Positions 9,601-16,568 of a DNA stretch of 36,731 nucleotides are shown here, piece after piece. Positions within the stretch are counted from its first letter, which is position 1. The number at the start of each line of letters is the position of its first letter. The DNA lies in the NCBI GenBank assembly GCA_018003035.1, contig JAGNEX010000022.1, positions 1 through 36,731 on the forward strand. Direction: 5' to 3'. The position numbers were made by a program, and so were the translations under genes. Under the pieces are notes generated by a model. The model was given only the letters and a program-made list of their open reading frames with translations, ran no database searches and was not told where the DNA came from. This stretch comes from Acidimicrobiia bacterium (lineage in GTDB: Bacteria > Actinomycetota > Acidimicrobiia > IMCC26256 > JAGNEX01).

Positions 9601-9800
9601 CCGGTGGTCTGACCGCCGGTTCGGTCACTGGCGGTGCAACCCTGACCGGCGGAGCTACCACGGGTGGCGTGACGACCGGAGGCGTGACGACGGGCGGGGC
9701 AACCCTGACCGGCGGTGCGACCACAGGTGCAGACCCGGCGGCAACAACCGGTGCCACTCCGACAACCGTCGTGGGAACCCCGACGACGGTCGCTCCCTAG
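3651..9800 (+). CDS. Giant 2049-residue protein: acidic disordered N-half, GT-C/PMT-like membrane domain, Gly/Thr repeat tail
   Basis: GGGAGG lies just before the ATG. Residues 1 to about 1120 are low-complexity (Asp, Ser, Gly, Ala, Glu) with no recognisable fold. Basic patches recur in this acidic background at about residues 180 (KRRRRRGS), 285 (GGLFGRRRR), 536 (KRGFRFGRGR) and 755 (GLLGRFRGRRK). From about 1134 to 1727 there are some 14 hydrophobic segments. The loop containing NDRQPGATLAAGRWL, the sequence SRDVYHEMPA after a later helix, and MRQFMPLVIPGF resemble GT-C/PMT-family (dolichyl-phosphate-sugar-dependent) glycosyltransferases, so it may transfer sugar from a polyprenyl phosphate (inference). 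A soluble domain covers about 1737-1880. The last 160 or so residues are Gly/Thr repeats of the type TTGG(V/L/A). No frameshift is visible, so the protein appears to be made as one chain. The substrate is unknown. Confidence 0.85.
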   Translation: MSKRDSNESEDWEQPLSRAERRRRSRSQRILRGDSRKSGRSQDDRGVIEEPNSALNVIGPFDGPTTGSPSVRIRRSSTPGRDDYADGYVEADDEDLSGELWADTSGDHRAVDEADWASESAIDERFGTGEIETPDTDPWSRRSRRRSAPEQADSEADADPLSERAGAYDEFESSDDVAAGRSKRRRRRGSQGAGDASGPLDRPADPADRGRAGRGESSDDDEGWGDSWIESTWSDDDGDRQWTAPRSEVWDATVDGRDALSAVDDTYSDDLGFLDNDDPAPRSAKKRSGGLFGRRRRPGKATGTGSDRRFATQDPAADPGAPSGASDYYEYDDESDDESDGQAALRDEHREGGTRRDDRGRDSNASRVDDTGRLDDELDPQDDGSEVRRWSQEARARIAAADSARRADDEASRAEAAKRGRPGGFDDFLHSESLQESAASGDIDDGARDEGSQPAGVPDGFWSGAESPRGSGADFSDLSDVADLGSHSELFDTADGAAVDAQPGTGTDRTAAFDRDDVAASGASDTSRDADRESSRRGKRGFRFGRGRAEDGSGSPKAASSRGGWGFESDEIDDSEVLEAEILEGSLLEDEVYADHDDFDPDLEDAELEDHFDRLSDDDVEDANVVEPVASGASPDSGKPSAAPAPESDANDPSGGDNPRSIDRDAANADDDDDLDDEVALDALMITDDELFSDVDEADEWVDADWDDTGEQRLTAESLDSLFDGDNDSTDSSASSADGPPAGGAALPTKEAGEAKGLLGRFRGRRKSKAPDAGRQDDRFDDLPNESADGDGYAGDGGHDQTFGADVPFGTDVPGSGGSAGWDEPSSTESDSSEPEGDEPNERSSDQWGAGGLAAAGAAGVAASADFEDSDPGGLLDDIDFLDEVAAIVDDGSGDPIDLDAEDSLITPRAQSNSGAAWPGAFSSVADDGDNASDDTDTDTASDDTDTDTASEDARDPSGAIAAASGPAAGASAAFSQPIVGADELASDEDLLGGVHQGVTESAASLYDDDVIDVGDHTGQTSASWPTGPSRSGAASGAGRARSARPRSPQWPEIPRRQTSKRWPTVGKTSGDPFTVPGRQGGQAAWWTDNPDAAAAGSQVLVKATPDQGATRKDEGLIPSRLTEPGPTDWFRTGLTVMIAWLISLAIMGVAMLAIDQFRSYTVLPLAIMMTAGVMRFWRPFELPGALGPIHPATIAVILFTTVIVLFNATYVSEHVINDRQPGATLAAGRWLVDHPSIHEANNPGPFASVAGASSYAFEHVADDDGTITVDFAHVMPVYLAVGGWINDLVPFVADDFFVLWTAPFLSAIGLLAFYALASRLMRAWYAAAATAALAVNMIFMVMSRDVYHEMPAFVFMMAGLWLIVDARAFASIAVLDPAAYGEQRSKLWIPIRPSRWIVAGLCVGAVAMTGVDGLMILAPVALYAAFEWARSSDKAQVQLIDASRPIQPTAEQQTVSRGLPQFLGGVFVSVAAGWFLDGVIVSPAFLSEHSDRIVMLFVVGLLGAGGALLVRLAWRSIAARNRMSSASKDRLGWLAFGLVVFTLIVGYTVWPSIGDTQGSDEPYIERLQCNDRGFEYQLDSGICVDQTTGQPVEVDGTDRYRSYGLRWVGWYIVESTLVLGGLGLAFAVRETVRGRARSTLPLVLFFVPISLLSLSRANGWPDQPWVMRQFMPLVIPGFLLFAFWFVERLVRRGPDGKWPQALAYVGYLGALVAIAVPAFYLVPVWEAREDSRGLREMHLVCEAVEGGAVAVVRDTPEILGPGVHHDLIPSLRGFCNVPVSSVSPELTEDNWTALANAWAGKNKRLYVVGRSFETILTTAPQAKNVLQWRTEAQRAAAEGAEPFVQITNAVEMEWTVERRPKATVVNPYDFAIARVDLPKPAATPPANNSQNPTQNGLPQGGIPGSGVTGGITSNGLTTGGVSTTGGVTTAGVTAGGVTTNGLTAGGLTTNGLTTGGLDGSTTGGLTTTAGGTTLGGLTGGATTGGLTAGSVTGGATLTGGATTGGVTTGGVTTGGATLTGGATTGADPAATTGATPTTVVGTPTTVAP
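6444..6497 (+). repeat. 27-bp tandem repeat, two identical copies, in the acidic region of the giant gene
   Basis: Units 6444-6470 and 6471-6497 are identical and each encodes ASDDTDTDT. A partial third unit (ASED) follows. The perfect identity suggests recent slippage or unequal crossing-over within the low-complexity region. Confidence 0.9.
9366..9785 (+). repeat. Degenerate Gly/Thr-encoding repeat tract (C-terminal tail of the giant protein)
   Basis: About 420 bp of irregular 12-18 bp units built on ACC-ACG-GGC-GGC-type codons, encoding variants of T-T-G-G-V/L/A. Copies are imperfect and of variable spacing, so the tract is old or diversifying. It is entirely in frame and ends in TTVVGTPTTVAP. 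Confidence 0.85.
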
Positions 9801-9954
9801 TCCCAGGCGGCGGGCTTTCGCTGGCGGGTACGGCCCGACCGCAGAGAGTTTCCAGGGGCCGGTCGCTTCGGGCTAGCAGCGTCGCGTCGCCTGAATGAAG
9901 ATCGACGCTGGCAGGGGGGCGTCAGCGCTCGCGCCGGAGGCTCTGCGTCGGGTC

Positions 9955-10770
9955 CTACGGGTTGCCAGCCGCAGCGCGGAGCACGTCGGCGGTGACGTCG
10001 GCCAGGGCAGGTGTGCACGACGCGCCTCCTCCAGTGTCAAATGAGCTCGTACCGTCGAGCCCCAGGAAGGTCCCGCCCGCTTCGGTCGTGATCACGCTGA
10101 TGGCTGCGAGATCCCACGGCCAAGCGACCGGGTCGATCATCATCTCGACACGACCGGAAGCGACGAGCGCGTGGCCCCAAGCGTCACCCCAGGTGCGCAT
10201 GGCATAGCCGGTCGAACGCAGTCTTTCGAGGCCTGGTTCGGCCCAATAGTCATACCCGCTCGTCGAGGCCACGTACTCGCTGAGGTCCTCAAGGTTCGAA
10301 ACCCGACACGGCGCACCGTTCAACCAGGTGCCGCCTCCCGCCGCAGCGACGAGGAGTTCACCAAGAGCAGGGAGGTAGATCACGCCGACCGCCGCCCGGG
10401 AGTCGACCTCCAAAGCCAGCAACGTCGCAAAGGTCGGCACGCCGCGAGTAAAGGCGCGCGTGCCGTCGATCGGGTCGAGAATCCAACGCCGGCTATTTGT
10501 GCCCTCGTGATTCCCTGCCTCTTCGCCAAGAATTCCGTCGGCCGGAAACGTCGCGCCGATCTCGGAGCGCAGGAGAGCTTCTGCGGCGACGTCTGCCTCG
10601 GTCACGGGCGACCCATCGGCCTTGGAGTGCATCGAAAACGTGCGGTGCTCGAACGCCTCCAACGTCAGATCGCCAGCGCGCCGGGCGGCTTGAACGGCAA
10701 AGCCGACCTCAGCGAACAGGGGGCTCTCTTCAAGGCCGGCGGTCAGGTCGCTGTTTGGTACAGCAAGCAT
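9955..10770 (-). CDS. hisN: Inositol-monophosphatase-family phosphatase, probably histidinol-phosphatase
   Basis: A 271-residue Mg2+-dependent phosphatase of the FIG/IMPase fold. Metal-binding motifs are GEE (82-84), DPIDGT (Asp99 and Asp102) and a C-terminal WDLAA. The wording around them (RRWILDPIDGTRAFTRGVPTFATLLAL and a WGDAWGHALVASGRVEMMIDP block, each quoted here in pieces) is closer to HisN-type histidinol-phosphatases than to SuhB or CysQ. It would then remove phosphate from L-histidinol phosphate in histidine synthesis, but no other his gene is nearby, so a broader inositol-phosphate role is possible. The ATG at 10770 has GAGGAGG about six bases upstream. It is divergent from gpmA and convergent with the giant gene. 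Confidence 0.85.
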   Translation of the reverse strand: MLAVPNSDLTAGLEESPLFAEVGFAVQAARRAGDLTLEAFEHRTFSMHSKADGSPVTEADVAAEALLRSEIGATFPADGILGEEAGNHEGTNSRRWILDPIDGTRAFTRGVPTFATLLALEVDSRAAVGVIYLPALGELLVAAAGGGTWLNGAPCRVSNLEDLSEYVASTSGYDYWAEPGLERLRSTGYAMRTWGDAWGHALVASGRVEMMIDPVAWPWDLAAISVITTEAGGTFLGLDGTSSFDTGGGASCTPALADVTADVLRAAAGNP

Positions 10771-10970
10771 CGAGTCCTCCTCAACGATCTGGCTCCGCGG
10801 GTCAGCGCGCCGCCCGCAATGCGAGCAGCCTGAACGCCAGCGGTCGTCGCGGCCGATCCTAGGCTGCAGTTCGCCACCGTCCTGAAGCCCACCCAGGAGG
10901 ATGAGCGGACCCTGACTTCACTACCATCTGCGCACCGGACCATTTCTTTTTGCACTCCAGAGGAGGAGCG

Positions 10971-11711
10971 ATGTCGGTATTGGTGCTGCTTCGTCACGGA
11001 CAATCCCAATGGAACCTTGAGAACCGTTTCACGGGTTGGGAAGACGTCGACCTGACGGCCCAGGGGGAACAAGAGGCGCGACAGGCGGGTCTCGACCTGC
11101 TCGCCGCTGGCCTGACCTTCGATATTGCTTACACGTCCCTCCAAAAGCGAGCGATCCGGACGCTGCACCTTGCGGCAGAGAGCATGGACCAATGCTGGCT
11201 GCCCGAAGTGCGGAGTTGGCGCTTGAACGAACGCCACTACGGCGACCTGCAGGGTCTCAACAAGATCGAGACGACCGAGCGATTCGGCAAGGAGCAGGTC
11301 TTTGAGTGGCGTCGGAGCTATGACACACCGCCTCCGGCGCTGACGTTGGATGACCCGCGCCATCCCAGGTTCGATGAGCGGTACAAGGACCTTCCGCCCG
11401 ACGTGCTGCCCGCGACCGAGTGTTTGGCCGACGTGGTCGCCCGGGTCCTGCCGTTCTTTCACGACACCATCGCTGTCGACCTTCGTACCGGACGCAACGT
11501 CATCGTCGCTGCCCACGGCAACAGCCTGCGGGCCTTGGTGAAACACCTCGACCACATTTCCGACGTGGACATCGCAGAACTGAACATCCCGACAGGCATT
11601 CCGCTGATGTACGAGTTCGACGACGTGTTCGATGTCGTCAGCCGCCGCTATCTCGGCGATCCAGAAGCGGCAGCTGCCGCAGCTGCCGCCGTTGCCGCGC
11701 AGGCTGGCTAA
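10971..11711 (+). CDS. gpmA: 2,3-bisphosphoglycerate-dependent phosphoglycerate mutase
   Basis: Interconverts 3- and 2-phosphoglycerate in glycolysis and gluconeogenesis. It has 246 residues against about 250 in E. coli GpmA. RHGQSQWN carries the phosphorylated His9; Arg60, Glu87 ([10 protein letters not shown]) and His182 ([14 protein letters not shown]) complete the active site. An upstream TTG at 10950 extends the frame, but the ATG at 10971 follows AGAGGAGG directly and starts at the conserved first strand. The C terminus is an unusual run of alanines ([16 protein letters not shown]) in place of the ordered tail of E. coli GpmA. Confidence 0.95.
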   Translation: MSVLVLLRHGQSQWNLENRFTGWEDVDLTAQGEQEARQAGLDLLAAGLTFDIAYTSLQKRAIRTLHLAAESMDQCWLPEVRSWRLNERHYGDLQGLNKIETTERFGKEQVFEWRRSYDTPPPALTLDDPRHPRFDERYKDLPPDVLPATECLADVVARVLPFFHDTIAVDLRTGRNVIVAAHGNSLRALVKHLDHISDVDIAELNIPTGIPLMYEFDDVFDVVSRRYLGDPEAAAAAAAAVAAQAG

Positions 11712-11783
11712 CCGCGGTCCCCTGGGGCGGGCGGCGTCAAAACTGCTGTGGTCGGTCTGGTCCGGGCGAGAACTGCGCCCACA

Positions 11784-12443
11784 TCAAAACAGGCGTAGTT
11801 CGTCGTCCAGTTCGTCGCGAAGTATCGGGATGGGCAGTTCTTTCCAGGCGATGTCACGGCTTTCTGCGTAAACCTTTGCCTGTGGTTTGATCCGCTCGGC
11901 GACGAACATTCCACGGACCGGCGCCAAGCCCGGGTCCAGATTGAGGCGCTCCAAGTACCGCAGCAATTGGTCGACCCCCGCAATCTCGCCGACGCGCTTG
12001 ACTTCGACAGCGACGGCCTGACCGCTGCCATCGCGACACAACAAGTCGACGGGCCCGATATCGGTGGGGAACTCCCGGCGCACCAGTTCGAAATCGTCTT
12101 CGAGAGCGGCGACACGCTTGGCGATCAACACCTGCATCTCGGCCTCAACTCCGTCCTTGACTAGGCCTGGGTCGGCGCCCAAGTCGGTGACCACCTCATC
12201 GTGGATTTCCAAGATCTTGATGAGGAGAGCGTCGCCTTTGGGATTGCGGACCCGGATGTTGCCGTCTTCCTCGATGATGGTGCACGGCGGATTCATCCAG
12301 TTGAGCGGCTTGTAGGCGCCAGAATCGGCGTGGATCGAGATGCTGCCGTCCGCTTTGAACAACAGCAGCCGTTTGGCTGGGGCGAGACTCGCCCCGAGTC
12401 GACCGCTGTATTCCACCTCGCACGTGGCGACCAGCAGCCTCAC
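11784..12443 (-). CDS. nucS: Endonuclease NucS (EndoMS), mismatch-specific DNA endonuclease
   Basis: A 219-residue RecB-like nuclease that makes double-strand cuts at mismatches and provides mismatch repair in actinobacteria lacking MutS/MutL. The N-terminal DNA-binding part contains RLLLFKADGSISIHAD and YKPLNWMNPP, both diagnostic of the family. The catalytic PD-(D/E)xK residues are Asp133 (GPVDLL), Glu147 and Lys149 (AVEVKR). The protein ends in DELRLF, the place and type of the beta-clamp-binding peptide known in actinobacterial and archaeal homologues. The GTG start at 12443 matches the family N terminus (VRLLVATCEV) and overlaps the stop of the upstream MBL gene as GTGA, so the two are translationally coupled. 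A longer frame reaching 12710 only runs into the MBL gene. Confidence 0.95.
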   Translation of the reverse strand: MRLLVATCEVEYSGRLGASLAPAKRLLLFKADGSISIHADSGAYKPLNWMNPPCTIIEEDGNIRVRNPKGDALLIKILEIHDEVVTDLGADPGLVKDGVEAEMQVLIAKRVAALEDDFELVRREFPTDIGPVDLLCRDGSGQAVAVEVKRVGEIAGVDQLLRYLERLNLDPGLAPVRGMFVAERIKPQAKVYAESRDIAWKELPIPILRDELDDELRLF

Positions 12444-13162
12444 TGTCCGCCGCCAAACGCACCCATCCACTGGTCGACCGAGGCGGGTGCAAAGACGTAG
12501 TTGTGCTCTCGCACGCTGCCCATTTCGGCAGACGGAGCCATCGAATAGTTGTGGCCCGGGTACAGGACGGATTCGTTCGAGATTTTCCCTAGTCGCTGCG
12601 TAAGCGAAAAGTACATCTGTTCGGGGTCGCCTCCGGGAAGGTCGGTCCGACCACAGCCGTCGAGAAACAGGGTGTCGCCCGAGACCAAGCGGTGCTCCAC
12701 CAGAAAACATTGGCTTCCGGGAGTATGGCCCGGTGTGTGAATCAACTCGATCTCGATCTCGCCGACCTTGACGACGTCGCCCGAGTCGTGTTGCTTCAGA
12801 TGAGCTTGCCCGACCCCAGTAATCCGCTCAACCCAGGGGGCTTCTTCTCGGTTGACGTGGATTGGCACGTCGACCCGGTCGAGAAGTTCGCTGATGCCTA
12901 CGAGTTCGAAGCCCATCATCGAGCCGCCCACGTGGTCGGGGTGGCAGTGGGTCGCGAGTACGCCGGTGACGGTGTAGCCATCTTGGGCAGCCAGGTCGAG
13001 GAGCTCATCGACCGAGTAGGCGGGATCGACCAAGATCACCTCACGGGTGTCGGTGTCCCCAATGCCGTAGACGAAGTTGCGCATCTGGGAAGCAATCGCG
13101 TCGTCGGTCGCGAAATCTCTACCAGAAAGCCACTGACGAAAATACAGCTTGTCCTGAGGCAT
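12440..13162 (-). CDS. MBL-fold metallohydrolase (glyoxalase II / persulfide dioxygenase-like)
   Basis: A 240-residue metallo-beta-lactamase-fold enzyme. THCHPDH (His72, His74, Asp76, His77) is the metal motif, followed by HTPGHTPGS, SGDTLF, GCGRTD and PGHNYS, which supply the remaining ligands. The GDTLFLDGCGRTDLPGGD stretch is common in glyoxalase II-like and ETHE1-like subfamilies, so the substrate could be a thioester or a persulfide; sequence alone does not settle this. The ATG at 13162 has AAGGAGG upstream; the frame continues to 13357 but that extension is Arg/Ser/Pro-rich and unconserved. It is coupled to nucS. A 12-bp hairpin lies 142-180 bp upstream of the start. Confidence 0.88.
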   Translation of the reverse strand: MPQDKLYFRQWLSGRDFATDDAIASQMRNFVYGIGDTDTREVILVDPAYSVDELLDLAAQDGYTVTGVLATHCHPDHVGGSMMGFELVGISELLDRVDVPIHVNREEAPWVERITGVGQAHLKQHDSGDVVKVGEIEIELIHTPGHTPGSQCFLVEHRLVSGDTLFLDGCGRTDLPGGDPEQMYFSLTQRLGKISNESVLYPGHNYSMAPSAEMGSVREHNYVFAPASVDQWMGAFGGGQ

Positions 13163-13303
13163 TCGGGGCCCTCCTTGGTGTTTGCGGCCACGACACCCAC
13201 CAGAAGCTTCGGCACGAGATGGGCTGGCCAAGTGATCCGGTGGCCGAGTGCTCGGGCCGGGAGATCGAAGACGGCAGGCTACTAAATGGTCCCCTTGACG
13301 CGG

Positions 13304-13342
13304 CTTGTCCTCCGAGGTTCGTACGGACCGTCGGAGGACAAG
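13304..13342. other. Perfect 12-bp inverted repeat upstream of the MBL-nucS pair
   Basis: Arms CTTGTCCTCCGA (13304-13315) and TCGGAGGACAAG (13331-13342) enclose a 15-base loop that has its own GGT/ACC pairing. It follows the DUF445 stop by about 100 bp and precedes the MBL start by about 140 bp on the minus strand. No T-tract follows on either strand, so an operator or a 5'-UTR structure is as likely as a terminator. The rest of the 278-bp gap (13163-13440) shows nothing else clear. Confidence 0.7.
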
Positions 13343-13440
13343 GATGTTGTGCCGCATTGAAATCTGGCAAGACAGGGGACCCGAGTCGGTCCCGTTCGTT
13401 CACCGCAGTCGGGGCCGGACCGCGCTCAGCTCGGCTCTGA

Positions 13441-14652
13441 CTAGGTGCCCAGGATGATCAGCCCTTGGGCGAGACCGACGAGGCCTCCGAGCACACCACC
13501 GATTGCGACCAGGATCCACTCGTCCTCCTCGAGAACACCGCGCAGAATGCGTTCGAACTCGGGTTTGGACAGCGAGGAAAGCTTGCCGTACACGGTCTCT
13601 TCGACATCGAGACGCGCTGCAAGGTACTTCTCGAGGTCGGGTTGAACCTCGGGGATGGCGGACAACAGTGTCGTCAACACGGCGACCTTGACCGCTTGAA
13701 CCTGTTCGGGGGTTGCTTCGACCTGGAACATCTGCTCGAGGAGCGGCATGTTTTGATCGATCTGGGACGACACGGTCTCCATGACCTGGGCCGAAATCCG
13801 GTTGCCGGTCTCGCCGCGGGTGAGGTACTCGATCAGGTTTTGCGGGGTGATGATCTCTGAAGCCGCGATCTCGCCGTACTGACGCGAAATCTCATCCTGG
13901 CGCTTGGGGAACAACCCCTGATACTCGAACAGGCCGAAGTACTTCTTCGGTGCGATCGGACGGAAGATCATCTGAATCGCCACGTAGTTGGTCAACAGGC
14001 CCACCCCGACGCCGATGATCGGTGGTAGCCACCAGTCGTCGGCGACCAGCACCACCAACGCCTGGGCGACACCGATGATCAACCCGAGGTACGCGCCAGA
14101 GCGGATGATGAACTTCATCTCTTTGGCGGAGATCTCTTGGAACAGGCGGACCAGACGGTCGACGTTGGGTCCGGTGAGCAGCCCGATGATCAGCTCTTTG
14201 AGGTCGATGAAGTCGTTCGACTGCTCCTTCATGTCGTCGAAGAGGGCCCGTGACTGGTCGCGGGTCTGGGTCTTGATCATGTCGACGATCATCGCTTGGA
14301 CCGACGGGTCGAGCTGCTCCCAATAGCCGGGGCGCATGATCTCGGCGACCTTGTTGACGATGTCCGCGGCCTGTTCGTCGATGGTGTCGCCGAACAGCGC
14401 CTCGACCTCGTCCGGGTCGATCTTGGAGACAAGCTCTTCGGCGTCCAAGATGTTGTCGGTCATCATGTCGCCGACGTCGGCGGCAAACTTGCTCGCCTTA
14501 CGCGGGAGCACACCTTGCCACCCCAAGACCGGGGGAATTCCGACGAATTTCTGTGGGTAGAAGATCATCTTCACCCCGGCCCAGTTGGTCACCCACCCGA
14601 TGAACGCGGTGATCAGCGGTACCGAAATCAAGATCCACAACACGTGGTCCAT
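13441..14652 (-). CDS. DUF445 family membrane protein
   Basis: A 403-residue protein of the DUF445 (YheB-like) family, function unknown. The N-terminal hydrophobic segment (MDHVLWILISVPLITAFIGW) leads into NWAGVKMIFYPQKFVGIPP, a family hallmark; a near copy (TNYVAIQMIFRPIAPKKYFG) follows a second hydrophobic hairpin in the middle (about 190-240). The last 20 or so residues form a further membrane segment. Between these are amphipathic helical stretches rich in Glu, Asp and Gln. The ATG at 14652 follows GGGGAGGC at about ten bases. The frame stays open to 14697, but that start has no better site. The repeated N-W/Y-x-G/A-V/I-x-M-I-F pattern suggests internal duplication. Confidence 0.85.
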   Translation of the reverse strand: MDHVLWILISVPLITAFIGWVTNWAGVKMIFYPQKFVGIPPVLGWQGVLPRKASKFAADVGDMMTDNILDAEELVSKIDPDEVEALFGDTIDEQAADIVNKVAEIMRPGYWEQLDPSVQAMIVDMIKTQTRDQSRALFDDMKEQSNDFIDLKELIIGLLTGPNVDRLVRLFQEISAKEMKFIIRSGAYLGLIIGVAQALVVLVADDWWLPPIIGVGVGLLTNYVAIQMIFRPIAPKKYFGLFEYQGLFPKRQDEISRQYGEIAASEIITPQNLIEYLTRGETGNRISAQVMETVSSQIDQNMPLLEQMFQVEATPEQVQAVKVAVLTTLLSAIPEVQPDLEKYLAARLDVEETVYGKLSSLSKPEFERILRGVLEEDEWILVAIGGVLGGLVGLAQGLIILGT

Positions 14653-14828
14653 CAGCTGTGATGCCTCCCCAGGAAATTTGCGTAGCCCGCCATGCAATCA
14701 CAACCGCACGTTGTTTGCACTTGAATCCTTGAATTTGGCGTTGACCGCGGGGCGAACCTCGGGTTGATGTCCAGAGCCAGCTTGACGATCGGCGGCAATG
14801 TGAGGGAGTTCGCCCTAGGCTGGCTGAC

Positions 14829-15782
14829 GTGGATCGCAGCGAAGGACTTGCCAAGATCACCCGTTCGATGAGGCCGAAACGAAGCCAGTCTGATTCTCAG
14901 ACAGCGACCTCTGCGCCTGGTGCTGACGTTACGGGCGGCAGTCCCGGCAGGTTGTCCGCTTCGCGGGAACGGTTTGGCTACCTGGGTGCTTGTCCACCCC
15001 GGGCGATCGCGCACCGCGGCGGATCGCTGGAATGGACCGAGAACACGATGGCAGCGTTCCAGGGTGCCTGGGACCTTGGCTTCACCTATTTCGAGCTGGA
15101 CGTTCGGGCAACGGCTGACGGGGTCCTGGTCGTCTTTCATGACGACTCGATGGAACGGCTCGCAGGCCGCCCAGAGGCGGTCGAAGAATGCACGATCGAG
15201 CAGTTGGCAGAAGTTCGCTTGGGCGCGGCAAACGCGGCCATCCCCACACTGGAAGAGGTGCTCACCACCTTCCCAGACGTGCGGATCCACCTGGACGTCA
15301 AAGATGCCTCCAGCATCGATCCGTTGTGCAATCTTCTGACCCGCCTCGATGACCCTGGACGGTTCTGTGTTGCCTGTTTTGCTCCGCGGCCACTTGCCAG
15401 GATCAGGGCGCAGCTCGGCGAGGGGTACCTAACCAACCTTTCGATTCCAGAGATGGGAAGACTGCGCAGCGCGTCGTTCGGACTGCCTTCTGGCCCCATC
15501 AAAGGCTTTGTCGCATCGGTGCCCCCCAAGAACGGGCGACTGCGTGTCGTCGATCGGCGGTTCGTGGACGCGGCACACGAGCGGGGGATCGAGGTGCACG
15601 TCTGGACGATTGACGACAGCTCGCAGATGGAAGAGCTACTCGATTTCGGCGTCGACGCGATCATGACCGATCGCCCCACGGTGCTTAAAGAGCTGCTGGT
15701 GAAAAGGGGAGCGTGGAACCCGCCGCCAGCCGGTGGAGCCACTAGGGATGCCGACGCACTTACCCGCCGAGACGACGAGTAG
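14829..15782 (+). CDS. Glycerophosphodiester phosphodiesterase (first of a tandem pair)
   Basis: TIM-barrel hydrolase cleaving glycerophosphodiesters to glycerol-3-phosphate and an alcohol. From the GTG at 14829 it has 317 residues. Family residues are His62-Arg63 (AHRGG), Glu89 and Asp91 (FELDVRATADG) and His104 (VVFHDD), with the closing EVHVWTIDD and DAIMTDRP motifs. The first 55 residues are polar and unconserved and include no clear signal peptide; an ATG at 14871 would shorten the protein by 14 residues, so the start is uncertain. It lacks the hydrophobic N terminus of periplasmic GlpQ and is probably cytoplasmic (inference). The paralogue follows after six bases. Confidence 0.9.
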   Translation: MDRSEGLAKITRSMRPKRSQSDSQTATSAPGADVTGGSPGRLSASRERFGYLGACPPRAIAHRGGSLEWTENTMAAFQGAWDLGFTYFELDVRATADGVLVVFHDDSMERLAGRPEAVEECTIEQLAEVRLGAANAAIPTLEEVLTTFPDVRIHLDVKDASSIDPLCNLLTRLDDPGRFCVACFAPRPLARIRAQLGEGYLTNLSIPEMGRLRSASFGLPSGPIKGFVASVPPKNGRLRVVDRRFVDAAHERGIEVHVWTIDDSSQMEELLDFGVDAIMTDRPTVLKELLVKRGAWNPPPAGGATRDADALTRRDDE

Positions 15783-15788
15783 CCGCCA

Positions 15789-16550
15789 ATGGCCGCTCAC
15801 CCCTACCTCGACACAGAAAACCCGATCGGCATCGCTCATCGAGGCGGTGCTCTGGAAGCCCCAGAGAATTCGATGGCAGCGTTCAGGGAAGCGGTTGGTG
15901 CTGGGTACCAGTATCTAGAAACCGACGTTCACGCGACCGCAGATGGCGAATTGGTCGTGTTCCACGACGAACATCTCGACCGGGTTACCAACGCGACCGG
16001 TCCGATCGTCGACAAGACCTGGGAGGAACTCTCAGCGGTTCGTATCGCCGGAAGCGACGAGCCTTTGGCCAAGCTCCGGGATGTGTTGCTGGCGTTTCCC
16101 AACACGCGATTCAATCTCGACCCCAAAGCCTCGGCGGCGGTTGCTCCACTCGCCGAAATGATCGGGGAACTTGAGGTGCTGGACCGAGTTTGTGTGGGGT
16201 CGTTCAGCGATCGGCGACTCGAGACCCTCCGCGAACGCCTGGGCCCTCGACTCTGCACGGCGCTTGGCCCGACGGGTGTTCGAACGTTACGGCTGCGATC
16301 GTTGATGATCCCGGTGGGCCACGGCAGCGGGCTTTGCGCTCAAGTGCCGACGCGCTACGGCCGTTTTCCACTCGTCGACCGGATGTTTCTCCGGGCAGCA
16401 AGACGCCTTGGTATCGCCGTCCACGTCTGGACGATCGACGATGCCGACGAAATGCATCGTCTCCTCGACCTCGGGGTCGACGGCATCATGACCGACCGAC
16501 CTGCCGTTCTCCGGGCGGTTTTTGAGGACCGCGGCATCTGGCCGGCATAG
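15789..16550 (+). CDS. Glycerophosphodiester phosphodiesterase (second of a tandem pair)
   Basis: A 253-residue, UgpQ-sized cytoplasmic GDPD. Active-site residues: His17-Arg18 (AHRGG), Glu44 and Asp46 (YLETDVHATADG), His59 (VVFHDE), and a closing VHVWTIDD and GIMTDRP. It shares blocks of sequence with the preceding gene along its whole length, including ENS/TMAAF near the N terminus and the C-terminal VHVWTIDD, so the pair arose by tandem duplication but has diverged considerably. Only six bases separate the genes, so they are co-transcribed. Together they would supply glycerol-3-phosphate from phospholipid head groups. Confidence 0.92.
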   Translation: MAAHPYLDTENPIGIAHRGGALEAPENSMAAFREAVGAGYQYLETDVHATADGELVVFHDEHLDRVTNATGPIVDKTWEELSAVRIAGSDEPLAKLRDVLLAFPNTRFNLDPKASAAVAPLAEMIGELEVLDRVCVGSFSDRRLETLRERLGPRLCTALGPTGVRTLRLRSLMIPVGHGSGLCAQVPTRYGRFPLVDRMFLRAARRLGIAVHVWTIDDADEMHRLLDLGVDGIMTDRPAVLRAVFEDRGIWPA

Positions 16551-16568
16551 CGGTACGAGGCAAAGAAA

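Noticed and set aside
9797..10018. Short minus-strand frame in the gap after the giant gene
   Set aside because: Arg/Pro-rich, no ribosome-binding site, and it overlaps the 3' end of the hisN-type gene. The 9801-9954 gap shows nothing else clear.
10950..10970. TTG start extending phosphoglycerate mutase by seven residues
   Set aside because: The extension translates the Shine-Dalgarno sequence itself; the ATG at 10971 is well placed.
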